A stretch of DNA of 64,000 nucleotides from Hydrangea macrophylla (taxonomy: Eukaryota > Streptophyta > Magnoliopsida > Cornales > Hydrangeaceae): NCBI GenBank assembly GCA_033977485.1, contig CM066987.1, forward strand, positions 88,754,588-88,818,587. The letters run 5' to 3'. Shown here one piece after another: positions 44,547 through 56,906 of the stretch; positions within the stretch are counted from its first letter, which is position 1; each line of letters starts with the position of its first letter. Made by a program: the position numbers and the translations under genes. A model generated the notes under the pieces. The model had not been told where the DNA came from. It saw only the letters and a list, made by a program, of their open reading frames with translations, and searched no databases.

Positions 44547-47500
44547 TTAAAACAAAAACGGAAACTTCTCTCGCATTTCTGACTCCAGCTCCCATGAAGC
44601 TTCTCCTTCGTCGTGGTGCTTCCATTGAACCTTCACTAGCAGGATCTCCTTGTTTCTGAGCTTCTCCTTGTTTCTGAGCTTCTTCACTCATCGGTCTAGA
44701 ATACGCACTGGTCCTTCGTTGTATGTCACGTTCTCGTTCACCTCGATATCTTCAAAACTGATCTCGTGCGTTGGGTTGTGGGCACATTTCCTCAACATGC
44801 TGATGTGGAAAATGTTGTGCACTCTTGACATCTTTGGCGGCAATGCAAGTCGATAAGCAACCTTCCCAACACGTTCTAGGATCTCAAACGGTCCAATGAA
44901 TCGCGGTGATAACTTGCCTCTTTTCTGTCCGAATCTGACGATACCTCGAACTGGCGAGACTTTGAGTAGCACATGATCTCCAACTGCAAACTCTAGATCT
45001 TTCCGTCGTTTGTCGGCATAGCTCTTGTGTCTGGATTGCGCTGTCTTCATCTTTTCTCGTACAATCTAGATCTTCTCGCTGGTTTCTCGAATCATCTCAG
45101 GCCCAAGTAGTTGAGTATCTCCGACTTCGGCCCAACATAGCGGCGATCGGCAAGGTTTTCCATACAAAGCTTCAAACGGCGCCATCCTTATGCTCGTGTG
45201 GTAGCTGTTGTTGTAGGCAAACTCGATCAAAGGTAGATGCGTCTCCCATGAATTCTCGAATTCAACGACACAGGCTCGCAACATATCCTCCATCACTTGA
45301 TTGACTCGTTCGGTCTGACCGTCTGTCTGTGGATGAAAGGCTGAACTCAAATTCAATGAAGTTCCCATTGTTGTCTGAAGGCTTTTCCAGAATTCTGCGG
45401 TGAAGCATGAATCTCGATCTGAAACTATTGAGACAGGTACACCGTGCAGTCGCACTACTTGCTCTAGATACATCCGGCTCAATCTTTCAACACGGTACGT
45501 CATGCTGTAGGCGATAAAATGTGCTGACTTGGTGAGTCGATCCACTATTACCCAAATAGCGTCGTGGTTTTGCTGAGACTTTGGCAAACCAACCACAAAA
45601 TCCATGGTGATGTGCTCCCATTTTCATTGGGGAATCGGTAGTGGTTGTAGGAGTCCAGGTGGTTTCTGATGCTCTGCCTTCACTTGTTTGCAAATAAGAC
45701 ATTGCGATACATACTCGGCCACTTCTCGCTTCATTCCTTCCCACCAGAAGTTTCTCTTCAAGTCCTTATACATCTTGTTTCCTCCTGGGTGGATAGTCAT
45801 CCTTGACTTGTGTGCTTCATCCAGAATGTTCTTCCTGAGACCATCGTCATTTGGCACACAGAGTCTACCTTTGCATCTCAGTGCTCCGTCCGTACTAATA
45901 CTCCATATCTCTGGTTCCTTTGCGGACATCTTGGCAAACCATAACTTGAAATCCTCGTTCGACTGTTGAGCTTCCAAGATGCGGCTGATGAGAGTCGGTT
46001 GCACGACAAGACATCCAAGGTGTTGTCCTTCTCCTGATTCCACTGGTCGAAGGTCGAATTCGGCTAACGTCTCCATTGCTCGCCATTCTCTAATCAAAAT
46101 CAAAGCAACCAAAAGGCGTGGCCTCCGGCTCAGAGCGTCGGCTACAACATTTGCTTTACCCGGGTGGTATTGCAAAGAGAAGTCGTAGTCCTTGAGTAAC
46201 TCCATCCATCTCCGTTGTCGCATGTTCAACTCCTTCTGAGAGAACAGGTACCTTAAACTCTTGTGATCTGAGAACAAGTCGAACTTTTCTCCATACAAAT
46301 AGTGTCTCCAAATCTTCAGGGCGAACACGATTGCGGCTAGTTCTAAGTCGTGCGTCGGATAGTTCTTCTCATGCGGCTTCAATTGTCTTGATCCGTATGC
46401 GATGACATTCCCCTCTTGCATTAGCACACATGACACAACCAAGTCCTTGGTGGGATGCGTCACTATAGATTATGAATTGTTCACCACTCTTAGGTATTGC
46501 AAGCACGGGTGCTGAGGTTAGTCTCTCTTTCAATTCCCGAAATGCATCCTCATGTTTATCGGTCCATTCGTACTTCGTCTCCTTCCTAGTCAGGCTTGTC
46601 AACGGTCCTGCGATTCTAGAGAATCCTTCCACAAATCTCCGGTAATACCCTGCCAATCCAAGGAAACTCCTAACTTCGGTCGCGTTGGTTGGTCTGTTCC
46701 AGCTCAAGACTGCATCGATCTTAGATGAGTCTACGGAAATCCCATCCTGTGATATCACATGTCCCAGGAATTTAACTTCCTGAAGCCAGAATTCACATTT
46801 GCTGAATTTCGCATACAGACTATTGTCTCTGAGAGTATGTAGAGCAATTTATAGATGCTTCTTATGTTCCTCTTCCGTCCTTGAATAAATTAGAATGTCG
46901 TCGATGAATACTATAATGAATTGATCCAGATAGGGTCTGAATACTCTATTAATTAGGTCCATGAATACTGCCGGGGCATTAGTCAATCCAAAAGACATCA
47001 CTAAAAACTCGTAGTGTCCGTATCTCGTCCTGAAGACAGTTTTTGGTACGTCTTTCGGTCGAACTAGCAATTGATGGTATCCTGAACGCAAATCAATTTT
47101 CGAGAATATCCTTGATCCTTGCAGTTGATCGAACAGGTCGTCTATCCGGAGAAGTGGGTATCTATTCTTGATCGTGACTTTATTCAGCTCCCTATAGTCG
47201 ATACAGAGTCGTAGCTCTCCGTCTTTCTTCTTCACAAATAGAACTGGTGCTCCCCAAGGCGATGTACTGGGGCGAACAAAACCTAAGTCTTCAAGTTCCT
47301 GAACTTGCTTCTTCAATTCTAACATTTCTGTTGGCGCCATCCGATATGGGGTCTTGGAAATCGGCAACGTTCCGAGTGCTAACTCAATGCAGAAGTCTAT
47401 CTCTCTCTTCGGTGGAAGTCCTGAGATACTTCGGAACACATCTTCAAAGTCTTGAATAACGGGGATCTGCTTGATAGTAAGCTTCGTGCTTGAAGTCTTA

Positions 47501-49077
47501 ATCGGGGTTAGGCAGCTCGTGATAAACATGTCGCTCAACGGTTGGCACTGAAATCTGATCTGCGGGCAACCAGGCGTCGAAAAGACAATGGTCCGACTAA
47601 CACAATCCAGGTTAGCGCCATACTTAGTAAGCCAATCCATTCCTAGGATCACGTCGAACTCAGACATTGACAAGACTATCAAGTCTGCCGGAAGATTTCT
47701 ATCGTCTAGTGTCAAGGGACAATCCTTGCACACCTTACCTAACCTAACGGATACTCCCAAAGGCGAAACGGCATTAAGGGTCAGCTCAAGTGCTAGGGGT
47801 TGCAATTCCAAATCACGTACCATCTTAATAGCTATGAAAGAACGGGCGGCACCGGTATCAAACAAAGCTCTAACTTGACAGTGAAATAAAATGAGTGTAC
47901 CTTCCAAGTTCTGCTGTTCCTCAGCATTATAACCTGCATTGTTAGGGATGATGGCATTCACCCTAACCTGTCCTTGCTGTCCTTGAGCAGGCGCCCCATA
48001 GTAGCCTCCACGTGGCGCTCGATAATCCTTGCTTATGTGACCAGGCTTGTTACAGTTGTGGCAGACGAGGTCATTACGGCGGTTGGTCTTGGGGGCTGTG
48101 CAATACCTTGCAATATCTCCGGGCACTCCACAGTTGAAACATCCATCAGTGTTCTGTCGCTGGACGGCGGGCTGTGCCTGAGGTGGTCCTCGCTGTTGAT
48201 TCTGCTGTCGAGGAAAATTAGCTTGGGGCTTCCTTGTCCCATCCCATGTGCGCTTGGTTCCCTGGTAGTTGTTGGTCTGGGGTCTCCATCCCTGATTGTT
48301 CCTCGATGATTGCGCGGGAAAGTTCCTTGGTTGGAAGGTCCTGGGTGGAGGTCGATTCGCTTGTAGTCCTTGCACAGAGTAAGCATCCTTTTCCAAACTT
48401 GAAGCAAGACGGACAATCCCTTCAAACGACTGGCCCAGATGGCCTATCATCATGTGCCGGAGGTGTGGGTTGAGTCCTTGGTGGAATCGCTTGACCTTCT
48501 TGGCGGAGGTGTCTATCATATGCGGAGCGAAACGGGAAAGTCGCTCGAATTATGTAGTATACTCCCTGACTGTCCAGTTTTCTTGGGTTAGACTCAGGAA
48601 ATTCCTCTCTTGTTGGTCTCTTTCGTCCTCAGGGAAATACTTCTCGAGAAATCGAGTCTTGAATGCTTCCCAAGGCATTCTCCTTGCTGCGTCGATCTCA
48701 ATTGTGGCTCTCTCGGCCTCCCACCAGTCCGCAGCGGAGTAAGTCAGTTGAAATGCGGCTAGACGTCTCTTGTCAAGCTCACTGCACTCCAGGGCTTCAA
48801 AAATTAGCTCCAACTCTCGTATCCATTGCTCTGCTTTCCAGGGCTCTGCCATGCCGTCGAACTTCTCGGGTCGCAGGCCACGAAATCGTTCCAACAGCTT
48901 ATCGCCTGCCTGTCTTGGAGGGACAACGTGGTTGTTGCCGTTGTTGTTGGTGGTATGATTGTAGGTATCGCCGATGTGCTCCATCCGTTGCATGACAGCT
49001 TCGAAGACTCCAGTTGGGTCCATACCCTCGGGAATGGGTGCTCCCAGTCGTGCTTTGTTCCTTGTGGGTCCCACCAT
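44547..49077 (-). pseudogene. Tekay-2 gag-pol polyprotein with chromodomain, broken
   Basis: Same domains as Tekay-1: gag, two knuckles (the second has CRAP changed to YRAP, so its last Cys is lost), protease (FDTGAARSF), RT with FIDDILIYS, RNase H, integrase with intact QTERVNQ motif, and chromodomain. Stops: TAA at 48550, TAA at 46849, TGA for Trp at 45624, TAG at 45066, TGA at 44688. A 7-bp insertion at about 46426-46432 shifts the frame in RNase H and is shared with Tekay-3. An 18-bp tandem duplication (44646-44681) adds six residues (KLRNKE) just before the chromodomain core. Not functional. Confidence 0.9.
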
Positions 49078-49477
49078 AGTGATCCGTGTGAGGTGTACCT
49101 ATGAAGGACCTAACGATTAGCGGACAATCTCCTTGGAGAAATGATCATAATTGATTAACAGAAAGCATAACATGGATCAAAATCACAACCATAACATAAT
49201 AATGAGACGATAACAGAAATAATCAAGAGAAACGATCTGCCATATATATATATACCCAAAAGATGTACAGCGGAGTACACAACAGATCATCTGTGTACCG
49301 CGTAGTACATGGTCCTATACAAGATCTAAACAAAAGGAAAGATATACACAAGACCACTACTGGTGGCTACCTATACAAAAAGGCTATGGTCCATAGCTGT
49401 CTATAAAAGCGTCAAAAGTAAGTGGACAACATGTCCTAAAGTCAAACGTAAAAGTCTAAGTCCTAAAGGTACTGGAC

Positions 49478-50437
49478 TCAAAAGTTGTCCACATCGGATC
49501 CATAGATGGAAGCCTCGTCCTCTGGGGCAACCTCAGATAAAACATCATCCTCATCCATATCATCGTCATCCATCATGTCCTCATCCTCTATCACAACATC
49601 CTCAATCAGCTCGGGTCCATCATGCTCCACAACAGCTCCCAAATCCCCTGCATCAGCGGCCATGTCAGCCTGGGCTGCATCAAATGCGGTTGCAAGTGCC
49701 TCACCCTGTACCATAGCCTGTGCCAACTCTGGTGCTCCAATCTCAAATCCATGGGGATGTGCAGCCATCTCTGCAGCCCACTCAACTGCCAGCTGTGCTA
49801 TAACTCCTCCTGGTAAGACTGGTACTACTGCATCATCATCTGCGGCTACCTCATCTTCCCCTATCGGATAACCCTCTGCAACTACAATATCTACGCCAAC
49901 TGGCACGTCCATACCAGCTGGGTCCTCGGGGTCCTCCTCCTCCGGATCATACTCCGGCTCCTCATCATCGGTGTCCTCGTCCTCTTCATCCTCCATCTCC
50001 TCATCTGCATCCTCTGGCTCATCATCGCCATCGCTCTCATCATCATCCTCCGGATCCTCATCTATTGGGGGTGCATCAGCCATGTCCTCCTCCGGTGGGG
50101 GTGGAGGTGTCTGGGGTGGTGGCTCTGTCGGGGGTGGTGGAGGCGCTGTTCTAACCTCTGCAAGTAGAACCTGGTACAAAGAACGGTCTCGTAACATCAG
50201 TAGAGAATCCTCCTCGATGCGTTTGAAGGTCTCCTTACGGTAGATCATCTCCCGACGTATCACTTCTGGGTCCTGGGTCCCAAATCTCTGCTGCTCAATC
50301 CGCATGTCCCGCTCTGTCTCTGCAATAGCTCTCTGCCTAACCTTCCAGGCGTAGTACTGTGGATCTGCTGGCGCAATACTCTTCTCATACACATAGTGTC
50401 CTCCAAACTCGTCTGGAACGAACAGCGGCGGTGCCAT
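49478..50437 (-). CDS. Extra acidic ORF of Tekay-2 (319 aa)
   Basis: Complete homologue of the ORF at 10500-11423, with the same helical N-terminus (GGHYVYEK, YYAWKVRQR), poly-proline hinge, two acidic blocks and SIYGSDVDNF end. A 12-residue insert in the hinge (TEPPPQTPPPPP) makes it longer. It differs from the Tekay-1 protein at many scattered positions (for example E/K, P/A, S/L) yet keeps frame and length, while gag-pol of the same copy has five stops. The CCCTTTTCAG acceptor lies 5 nt before its ATG. Function unknown. Confidence 0.8.
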   Translation of the reverse strand: MAPPLFVPDEFGGHYVYEKSIAPADPQYYAWKVRQRAIAETERDMRIEQQRFGTQDPEVIRREMIYRKETFKRIEEDSLLMLRDRSLYQVLLAEVRTAPPPPPTEPPPQTPPPPPEEDMADAPPIDEDPEDDDESDGDDEPEDADEEMEDEEDEDTDDEEPEYDPEEEDPEDPAGMDVPVGVDIVVAEGYPIGEDEVAADDDAVVPVLPGGVIAQLAVEWAAEMAAHPHGFEIGAPELAQAMVQGEALATAFDAAQADMAADAGDLGAVVEHDGPELIEDVVIEDEDMMDDDDMDEDDVLSEVAPEDEASIYGSDVDNF

Positions 50438-50556
50438 GCTACCTGAAAAGGGACTACCTTAAGTCAGAACTATTCTTAATACTCATCTATAGAATCTCAA
50501 GGTTCTAGGACCAGATGGTGTGGGACAATCTGTGAGCGAAAAGGTATACAACTTAG

Positions 50557-50568
50557 GCTCTGATACCA
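50557..50568 (-). other. Tekay-2 primer-binding site
   Basis: TGGTATCAGAGC on minus, an exact match to the initiator-Met tRNA end, 7 bp from the LTR end at 50576. Confidence 0.9.
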
Positions 50569-50575
50569 AAAATCC

Positions 50576-50705
50576 TGTCACGTCCCGGAATGGCAAAAAT
50601 AGAGAAAAATAAATTTCCTTTTTGGGTCCAAAGGCAGCGACGGGTGAAGTCACATGATTGTCCACACCACGCAGTACTAAGCAACAAGAAGTAATAGTGT
50701 AACAC
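50576..50705 (-). repeat. Tekay-2 5' LTR, PBS-side part
   Basis: The last 130 bp of the 5' LTR (minus). The AACAC at 50701-50705 is the left TSD copy of Tekay-3. The rest of this LTR continues at 59171. Confidence 0.93.
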
Positions 50706-51273
50706 TGTAATACCCTGTATTTTTGTAATGTATTATGTGAATAAGACCCTGTATGCTTCTTTTAATACTTGTTTGAGCTTGGCCTTACCTTGGTATAATT
50801 TGGATACCAATCGATTGACAAGTTTTCTAATCGATTGCCTTGCTTTGGATACCAATCGATTGAACTTTATCTCAATCGATTGATGTTATCAATCGATTGA
50901 CACTTATGCCAATCGATTGAAGGCAGCTGGGCAGATTCTTTTGCTCTGGCTGGGGAAAGGCCACGTGAACACTCTCTCCCTATATATATGAGCCCTTTTT
51001 CTGCGTTTTTCTTTTTAGAAAAATCAGAGAGAGTGAGAGGGAGTGTTTGTGTGTGTGTTATGTATATATAAAAACTCATATATATACACACATATATACA
51101 TATATTCATACATTCACACACTCACAGAGATGGATTGAGAGAAAGAAGAAGACCAGAGAAGAAGAAAAAGAAGAAAGAAGAAGAGAGAGGAGAGACACAG
51201 CAGAGGAAAGAGAGGGAGACCACCATTGGAGCTTCCAAAGCTTCAAAACACATTCCCAAACATGCCCTTAACG
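50706..51273 (+). repeat. Tekay-3 5' LTR, truncated
   Basis: First 568 bp only, ending ATGCCCTTAACG. Keeps array 1 (50803-50923), G-box CACGTG (50962-50967), TATA (50981-50989) and the purine-rich leader. It ends 6 bp before the splice donor that follows this point in the intact 3' LTR (57482/57483). Confidence 0.93.
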
Positions 51274-51942
51274 ACAGAGCCACCACCCCCGACAGAGCCA
51301 CCACCCCAGACACCTCCACCCCCACCGGAGGAGGACATGGCTGATGCACCCCCAATAGATGAGGATCCGGAGGATGATGATGAGAGCGATGGCGATGATG
51401 AGCCAGAGGATGCAGATGAGGAGATGGAGGATGAAGAGGACGAGGACACCGATGATGAGGAGCCGGAGTATGATCCGGAGGAGGAGGACCCCGAGGACCC
51501 AGCTGGTATGGACGTGCCAGTTGGCGTAGATATTGTAGTTGCAGAGGGTTATCCGATAGGGGAGGATGAGGTAGCCGCAGATGATGATGCAGTAGTACCA
51601 GTCTTACCAGGAGGAGTTATAGCACAGCTGGCAGCTGAGTGGGCCGCAGAGATGGCTGCACATCCCTATGGATTTGAGATCGGAGCACCAGAGTTGGCAC
51701 AGGCTATGGTACAGGCTGAGGCACTTGCAACCGCATTTGATGCAGCCCAGGCTGACATGGCCGCTGATGCAGGGGATTTGGGAGCTGTTGTGGAGCATGA
51801 TGGACCCGAGCTGATTGAGGATGTTGTGATAGAGGATGAGGACATGATGGATGACGATGATATGGATGAGGATGATGTTTTATCTGAGGTTGCCCCAGAG
51901 GACGAGGCTTCCATCTATGGATCCGATGTGGACAACTTTTGA
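51262..51942 (+). CDS. LTR-extra ORF fusion of Tekay-3 (226 aa)
   Basis: The deletion fuses LTR leader to the extra ORF in frame. The first in-frame ATG (51262) lies in LTR sequence where the 3' LTR has ACG, so it arose by a C-to-T change. The product has four LTR-derived residues (MPLT), then the proline hinge, both acidic blocks and the SIYGSDVDNF end. The helical N-terminal region is absent. Two very short upstream ATG frames (about 51058 and 51129) precede it. The LTR promoter lies 280 bp upstream, so it could be transcribed. Whether it is translated is unknown. Confidence 0.6.
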   Translation: MPLTTEPPPPTEPPPQTPPPPPEEDMADAPPIDEDPEDDDESDGDDEPEDADEEMEDEEDEDTDDEEPEYDPEEEDPEDPAGMDVPVGVDIVVAEGYPIGEDEVAADDDAVVPVLPGGVIAQLAAEWAAEMAAHPYGFEIGAPELAQAMVQAEALATAFDAAQADMAADAGDLGAVVEHDGPELIEDVVIEDEDMMDDDDMDEDDVLSEVAPEDEASIYGSDVDNF

Positions 51943-52345
51943 GTCCAGTACCTTTAGGACTTAGACTTTTACGTTTGACTTTAGGACATGTTGTCCACTT
52001 ACTTTTGACGCTTACATAGACAACTATTGACCATAGCCTTTTTGTATAGGTAGCCACCCGTAGTGGTCTTGTGTATATCTTTTCTTTTGTTTAGATCTTG
52101 TATAGGACCATGTACTACGCGGTACACAGATGATCTGTTGTGTACTCCGCTGTACATCTTTTGGGTATATATATATATATATGGCAGATCGTTTCTCTTG
52201 GTTATTTCTGTTATCGTCTCATTATTATGATATGGTTGTGATTTTGATTCATGTTATGCTTTCTGTTATTAATTATGGTCATTTCCCCGTGGAAATTGTC
52301 CGCTAATCGTTAGGACCTTCATAGGTACACCTCCCACGGATCAAT
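51943..52345 (+). other. Spacer between extra ORF and gag, Tekay-3
   Basis: Counterpart of 11424-11820, with the same GTACTACGCGGTACACAG hairpin arm and CTTCATAG acceptor-like site about 20 nt before the gag ATG at 52346. No gene. Confidence 0.5.
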
Positions 52346-55300
52346 ATGGTGGGATCCACAAGGAACCAAGCACGACTGGGAGCACCCATTCCTGAGAGTA
52401 TGGACCCAACTGGAGTCTTCGAAGCTTTCATGCAACGGATGGAGCACATCGGCGATACCTACAATCATGCCACCAACAACAACGGCAACAACCACGTTAT
52501 CCCTCCAAGACAGGCAGGCGATAAACTGTTGGAACGATTTCGTGGCCTGCGACCCGAAAAGTTCGACGGCATGGCAGAGTCCTGGAAAGCAGAGCAATGG
52601 ATACGAGAGTTGGAGCTAATCTTTGAAGCCCTGGAGTGCAGTGAGCTTGACAAGAGACGTCTAGCCGCATTTCAACTAACTTACTCCGCCGCGGACTGGT
52701 GGGAGGCCGAGAGAGCCACGATTGGGATTGACGCTGCAAGGAGAATGCCTTGGGAAGCATTCAAGACTCGATTTCTCGAGAAGTATTTCCCTGAGGACGA
52801 AAGAGACCAACAAGAGAGGAATTTCCTGAGTCTAACCCAAGAAAACTGGACAGTCAGGGAGTATACTACACAATTCGAGCGACTTTCCCGTTTCGCTCCG
52901 CATATGATAGACACCTCCGCCAAGAAGGTCAAGCGATTCCACCAAGGACTCAACCCACACCTCCGGCACATGATGATAGACCATCTGGGCCAGTCGTTTG
53001 AAGGGATTGTCCGTCTTGCTTCAAGTTTGGAAAAGGATGCTTACTCTGTGCAAGGACCACAAGCGAATCGACCTCCACCCAGGACCTTCCAACCAAGGAA
53101 CTTTCCCGCTCAATCATCGAGGAACAATCAGGGATGGAAACCTCAGACCAACAACTACCAGGGAACCAAGCGCACATGGGATGGGACAAGGAAACCCCAA
53201 GCTAATTTTCCTCGACAACAGAATCAACAGCGAGGACCACCTCAGGCACAGCCCGCAGCCCAGCGACAAAACACTGATGGATGTTTCAACTGTGGAGTGC
53301 CCGGACATATTGCAAGGTATTGCACAGCCCCAAGACCAACTGTTGTAATGACCTCGTCTGCCGCAACTGTAACAAGCTTGGTCACATAAGCAAAGATTGT
53401 CGAGCACCACGTGGAGGCTACTATGGGGCGCCTGCTCAAGGACAGCAAGGACAGGTTAGGGTGAATGCCATCATTCCTGACAATGCAGGGTATAATGCTG
53501 AGGAACAGCAGAACTTGGAAGGTACACTCATTTTATTTCACTGTCAAGTTAGAGCTTTGTTTGATACCGGTGCCGCCCGTTCTGTCATAGCTATTAAGAT
53601 GGTACGTGATTTAGGATTGCTACCCCTAGCACTTGAGCCGACCCTTAATGCCGTTTCGCCCTTGGGAGTATCCGTTAGGTTAGGTAAGGTGTGCAAGGAT
53701 TGTCCCTTGACACTAAAGGATAGGAATCTTCCGGCAGACTTGATAGTCTTTTCAATGTCTGAGTTCGACGTGATCCTAGGAATGGATTGGATTACTAAGT
53801 ATGGCGCTAACCTGGATTGTGTTAGTCGGACCATTGTCTTTTCGACGCCTGATTGCCCGCAGATCAGATTTCAGTGCCAACCGTTGAGCGACATGTTTAT
53901 CACGAGCTGTCTAGCCACGATTAAGACTTCAAGCACGGAGCTTACTATCAACCAGATCCCCATTATTCAAGACTTTGAAGATGTGTTCCGAAGTATCTCA
54001 GGACTTCCGCCAAAGAGAGAGATAGACTTCTGCATTGAGTTAGCACCCGGAACGTTGCCGATTTCCAAGACACCGTATCGGATGGCGCCAACAAAAATAT
54101 TGGAATTGAAGAAGCAAGTTCAGGAACTTGAAGACTTAGGTTTTGTTCGCCCCAGTACATCGCCTTGGGGAGCACCAGTTCTATTTGTGAAGAAGAAAGA
54201 CAGAGAGCTACGACTCTGTATCGACTACAGGGAGCTGAATAAAGTCACGATCAAGAATAGATACCCACTTCCCCGGATAGACGACCTGTTCGATCAACTG
54301 CAAGGATCAAGGATATTCTCGAAAATTGATTTACATTCAGGGTACCATCAATTGCTAGTTCGACCGAAAGACATACTGAAAACTGCCTTCAGGACGAGAT
54401 ATGGACACTACGAGTTTCTAGTGATGTCTTTTGGGTTGACTAATGCCCCGGCAGTATTCATGGACCTAATGAATAGAGTATTCAGACCCTATCTGGATCA
54501 ATTCATTATAGTATTCATTGACGACATTCTAATTTATTCAAGGACGGAAGAAGAACATAAGAAGCATCTACAAATTGCTCTACAGACTCTCAGAGACAAT
54601 AGTCTGTATGCGAAATTCAGCAAATGTGAATTCTGGCTTCAGGAAGTTAAATTCCTGGGATATGTGATATCACAGGATGGGATTTCCGTAGACTCATCTA
54701 AGATCGATGCAGTCTTGAGCTGGAACAGGCCAACCAACGCGACCAAAGTTAGGAGTTTCCTTGGATTGGCTGGGTATTACCGGAGATTTGTGGAAGGATT
54801 CTCTAGAATCGCAGGACCGTTGACAATCCTGACTAGGAAGGAGACGAAGTACGAATGGACCGATAAACATGAGGATGCATTTCGGGAATTGAAAGAGAGA
54901 CTAACCTCAGCACCCGTGCTTGCAATACCTAAGAGTGGTGAACAATTCATAATCTATAGTGACGCATCCCACCAAGGACTTGGTTGTGTCATGTGTGCTA
55001 ATGCAAGAGGGGAATGTCATCGCATACGGATCAAGACAATTGAAGCCGCATGAGAAGAACTATCCGACGCACGACTTAGAACTATCCGCAATCGTGTTCG
55101 CCCTGAAGATTTGGAGACACTATTTGTATGGAGAAAAGTTCGACTTTTTCTCAGATCACAAGAGTTTAAGGTACCTGTTCTCTCAGAAGGAGTTGAACAT
55201 GCGACAACGGAGATGGATGGAACTACTCAAGGACTACGACTTCTCTTTGCAATACAACCCGGGTAAAGCAAATGTTGTAGCCGACACTCTGAGCCGGAGG

Positions 55301-56855
55301 CCACGCCTTTTGGTTGCTTCGATTTTGATTAGAGAATGGCGAGCATTGGAGACATTAGTCGAATTCGACCTTCAACCAGTGGAATCAGGAGAAGGACAAC
55401 ACTTTGGATGTCTTGTCGTGCAACCAACCCTCATCAGCCATATCTTGGAAGCTCAACAGTCGAACGAGGATTTAAAGTTATGGTTTGCCAAGATGTCCGC
55501 AAAGGAACCCGAGATATGGAGTATTAGTACGGACGGAGCACTGAGATGCAAAGGTAGACTCTGTGTGCCAAATGACGATGGTCTCAAGAAGAACATTCTG
55601 GACGAAGCACACAAGTCAAGGATGACTATCCACCCAGGAGGAAACAAGATGTATAAGGACTTGAAGAGAAACTTCTGGTGGCAAGGAATGAAGCGAGAAG
55701 TGGCCGAGTATGTATCGCAATGTCTTATTTGCAAACAAGTGAAGGCGGAGCATCAGAAACCACCTGGACTCCTACAACCGCTACCGATTCCCCAATGGAA
55801 ATGGGAGCACATCACCATGGATTTTGTGGTTGGATTGCCGAAGTCTCAACAAAACCACGACGCTATTTGGGTAATAGTGGATCGACTCACCAAGTCAGCA
55901 CATTTTATCGCCTACAGCATGACGCACCCTGTTGAAAGATTGAGCCGGATGTATCTACAGCAAGTTGTGCGACTGCACGGTGTACCCGTCTCAATAGTTT
56001 CAGATCGAGATTCACGCTTTACCGCAGAATTCTGGAAGAGCCTTCATACAGCAATGGGAACTTCATTGAATTTGAGTTCAGCCTTTCATCCACAGACAGA
56101 CGGTCAGACAGAACGAGTCAATCAAGTGATGGAGGATATGTTGCGAGCCTGTGTCGTTGAATTCGAGAATTCATGGGAGGCGCATCTACCTTTGATCGAG
56201 TTTGCCTACAACAACAGCTACCACACGAGCATAGGAATGGCACCGTTTGAAGCCTTGTATGGAAGACCTTGCCGATCGCCGCTATGTTGGGCCGAAGTCG
56301 GAGATACTCAACTACTTGGGCCTGAGATGATTCGAGAAACCAGCGAGAAGATCCAGATTGTATGAGAAAAGATGAAGACAGCGCAATCCAGACACGAGAT
56401 ATGCCGACAAACGACGGAAGGATCTAGAGTTTGCAGTTAGAGATCATGTTCTACTCAAAGTCTCGCCAGTTCGAGGTATCGTCAGATTCGGACAGAAAAG
56501 AGGCAAGTTGTCGCCGCGATTCATTGGACCGTTCGAGATCCTAGAACGTGTTGGGAAGGTTGCTTATCGACTTGCGTTGCCGCCAAAGATGTCAGGAGTG
56601 CACAACGTTTTCCACATCAGCATGTTGAGGAAATGTGCCCACAACCCAACGCACGAGATCAGTTTTGAAGATATCGAGGTGAACGAGAACGTGACATACA
56701 ATGAAGGACCAGTGCATATTCTAGACCGAGGAGTGAAGAAGCTTAGAAACAAGGATATTCCGCTAGTGAAGGTTCAGTGGAAGCACCACGATGAAGGAGA
56801 AGCTTCATGGGAATTGGAGTCGGAGATGCTAGAGAAGTTTTCATTTTTGTTTTAA
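52346..56855 (+). pseudogene. Tekay-3 gag-pol polyprotein with chromodomain, broken
   Basis: The best preserved gag-pol of the three. gag is open from 52346 through the first knuckle. A one-base deletion near 53329 shifts frame between the knuckles. The next frame is open from there through protease (DTGAARSV), RT (FIDDILIYS) and into RNase H, up to the 7-bp insertion at 54990-54996 shared with Tekay-2. The following frame covers the rest of RNase H and integrase with HHCC finger, DRDSRF and QTERVNQ intact. A TGA (56363-56365, from CGA) and a 2-bp loss near 56393 follow. The chromodomain is whole (56740-56852). Not functional as one protein. Confidence 0.92.
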
Positions 56856-56906
56856 CCCTGCTTATTTCGGATTTCGAGGACGAAATCTTTAATGAGTGGT
56901 GGATGA

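Noticed and set aside
50706..51300. Tekay-3 leader loss explained as reverse transcription of spliced RNA
   Set aside because: The join is 6 bp before the donor, not at it, and a spliced RNA without PBS would not yield the U3 part present here; a genomic deletion is simpler.
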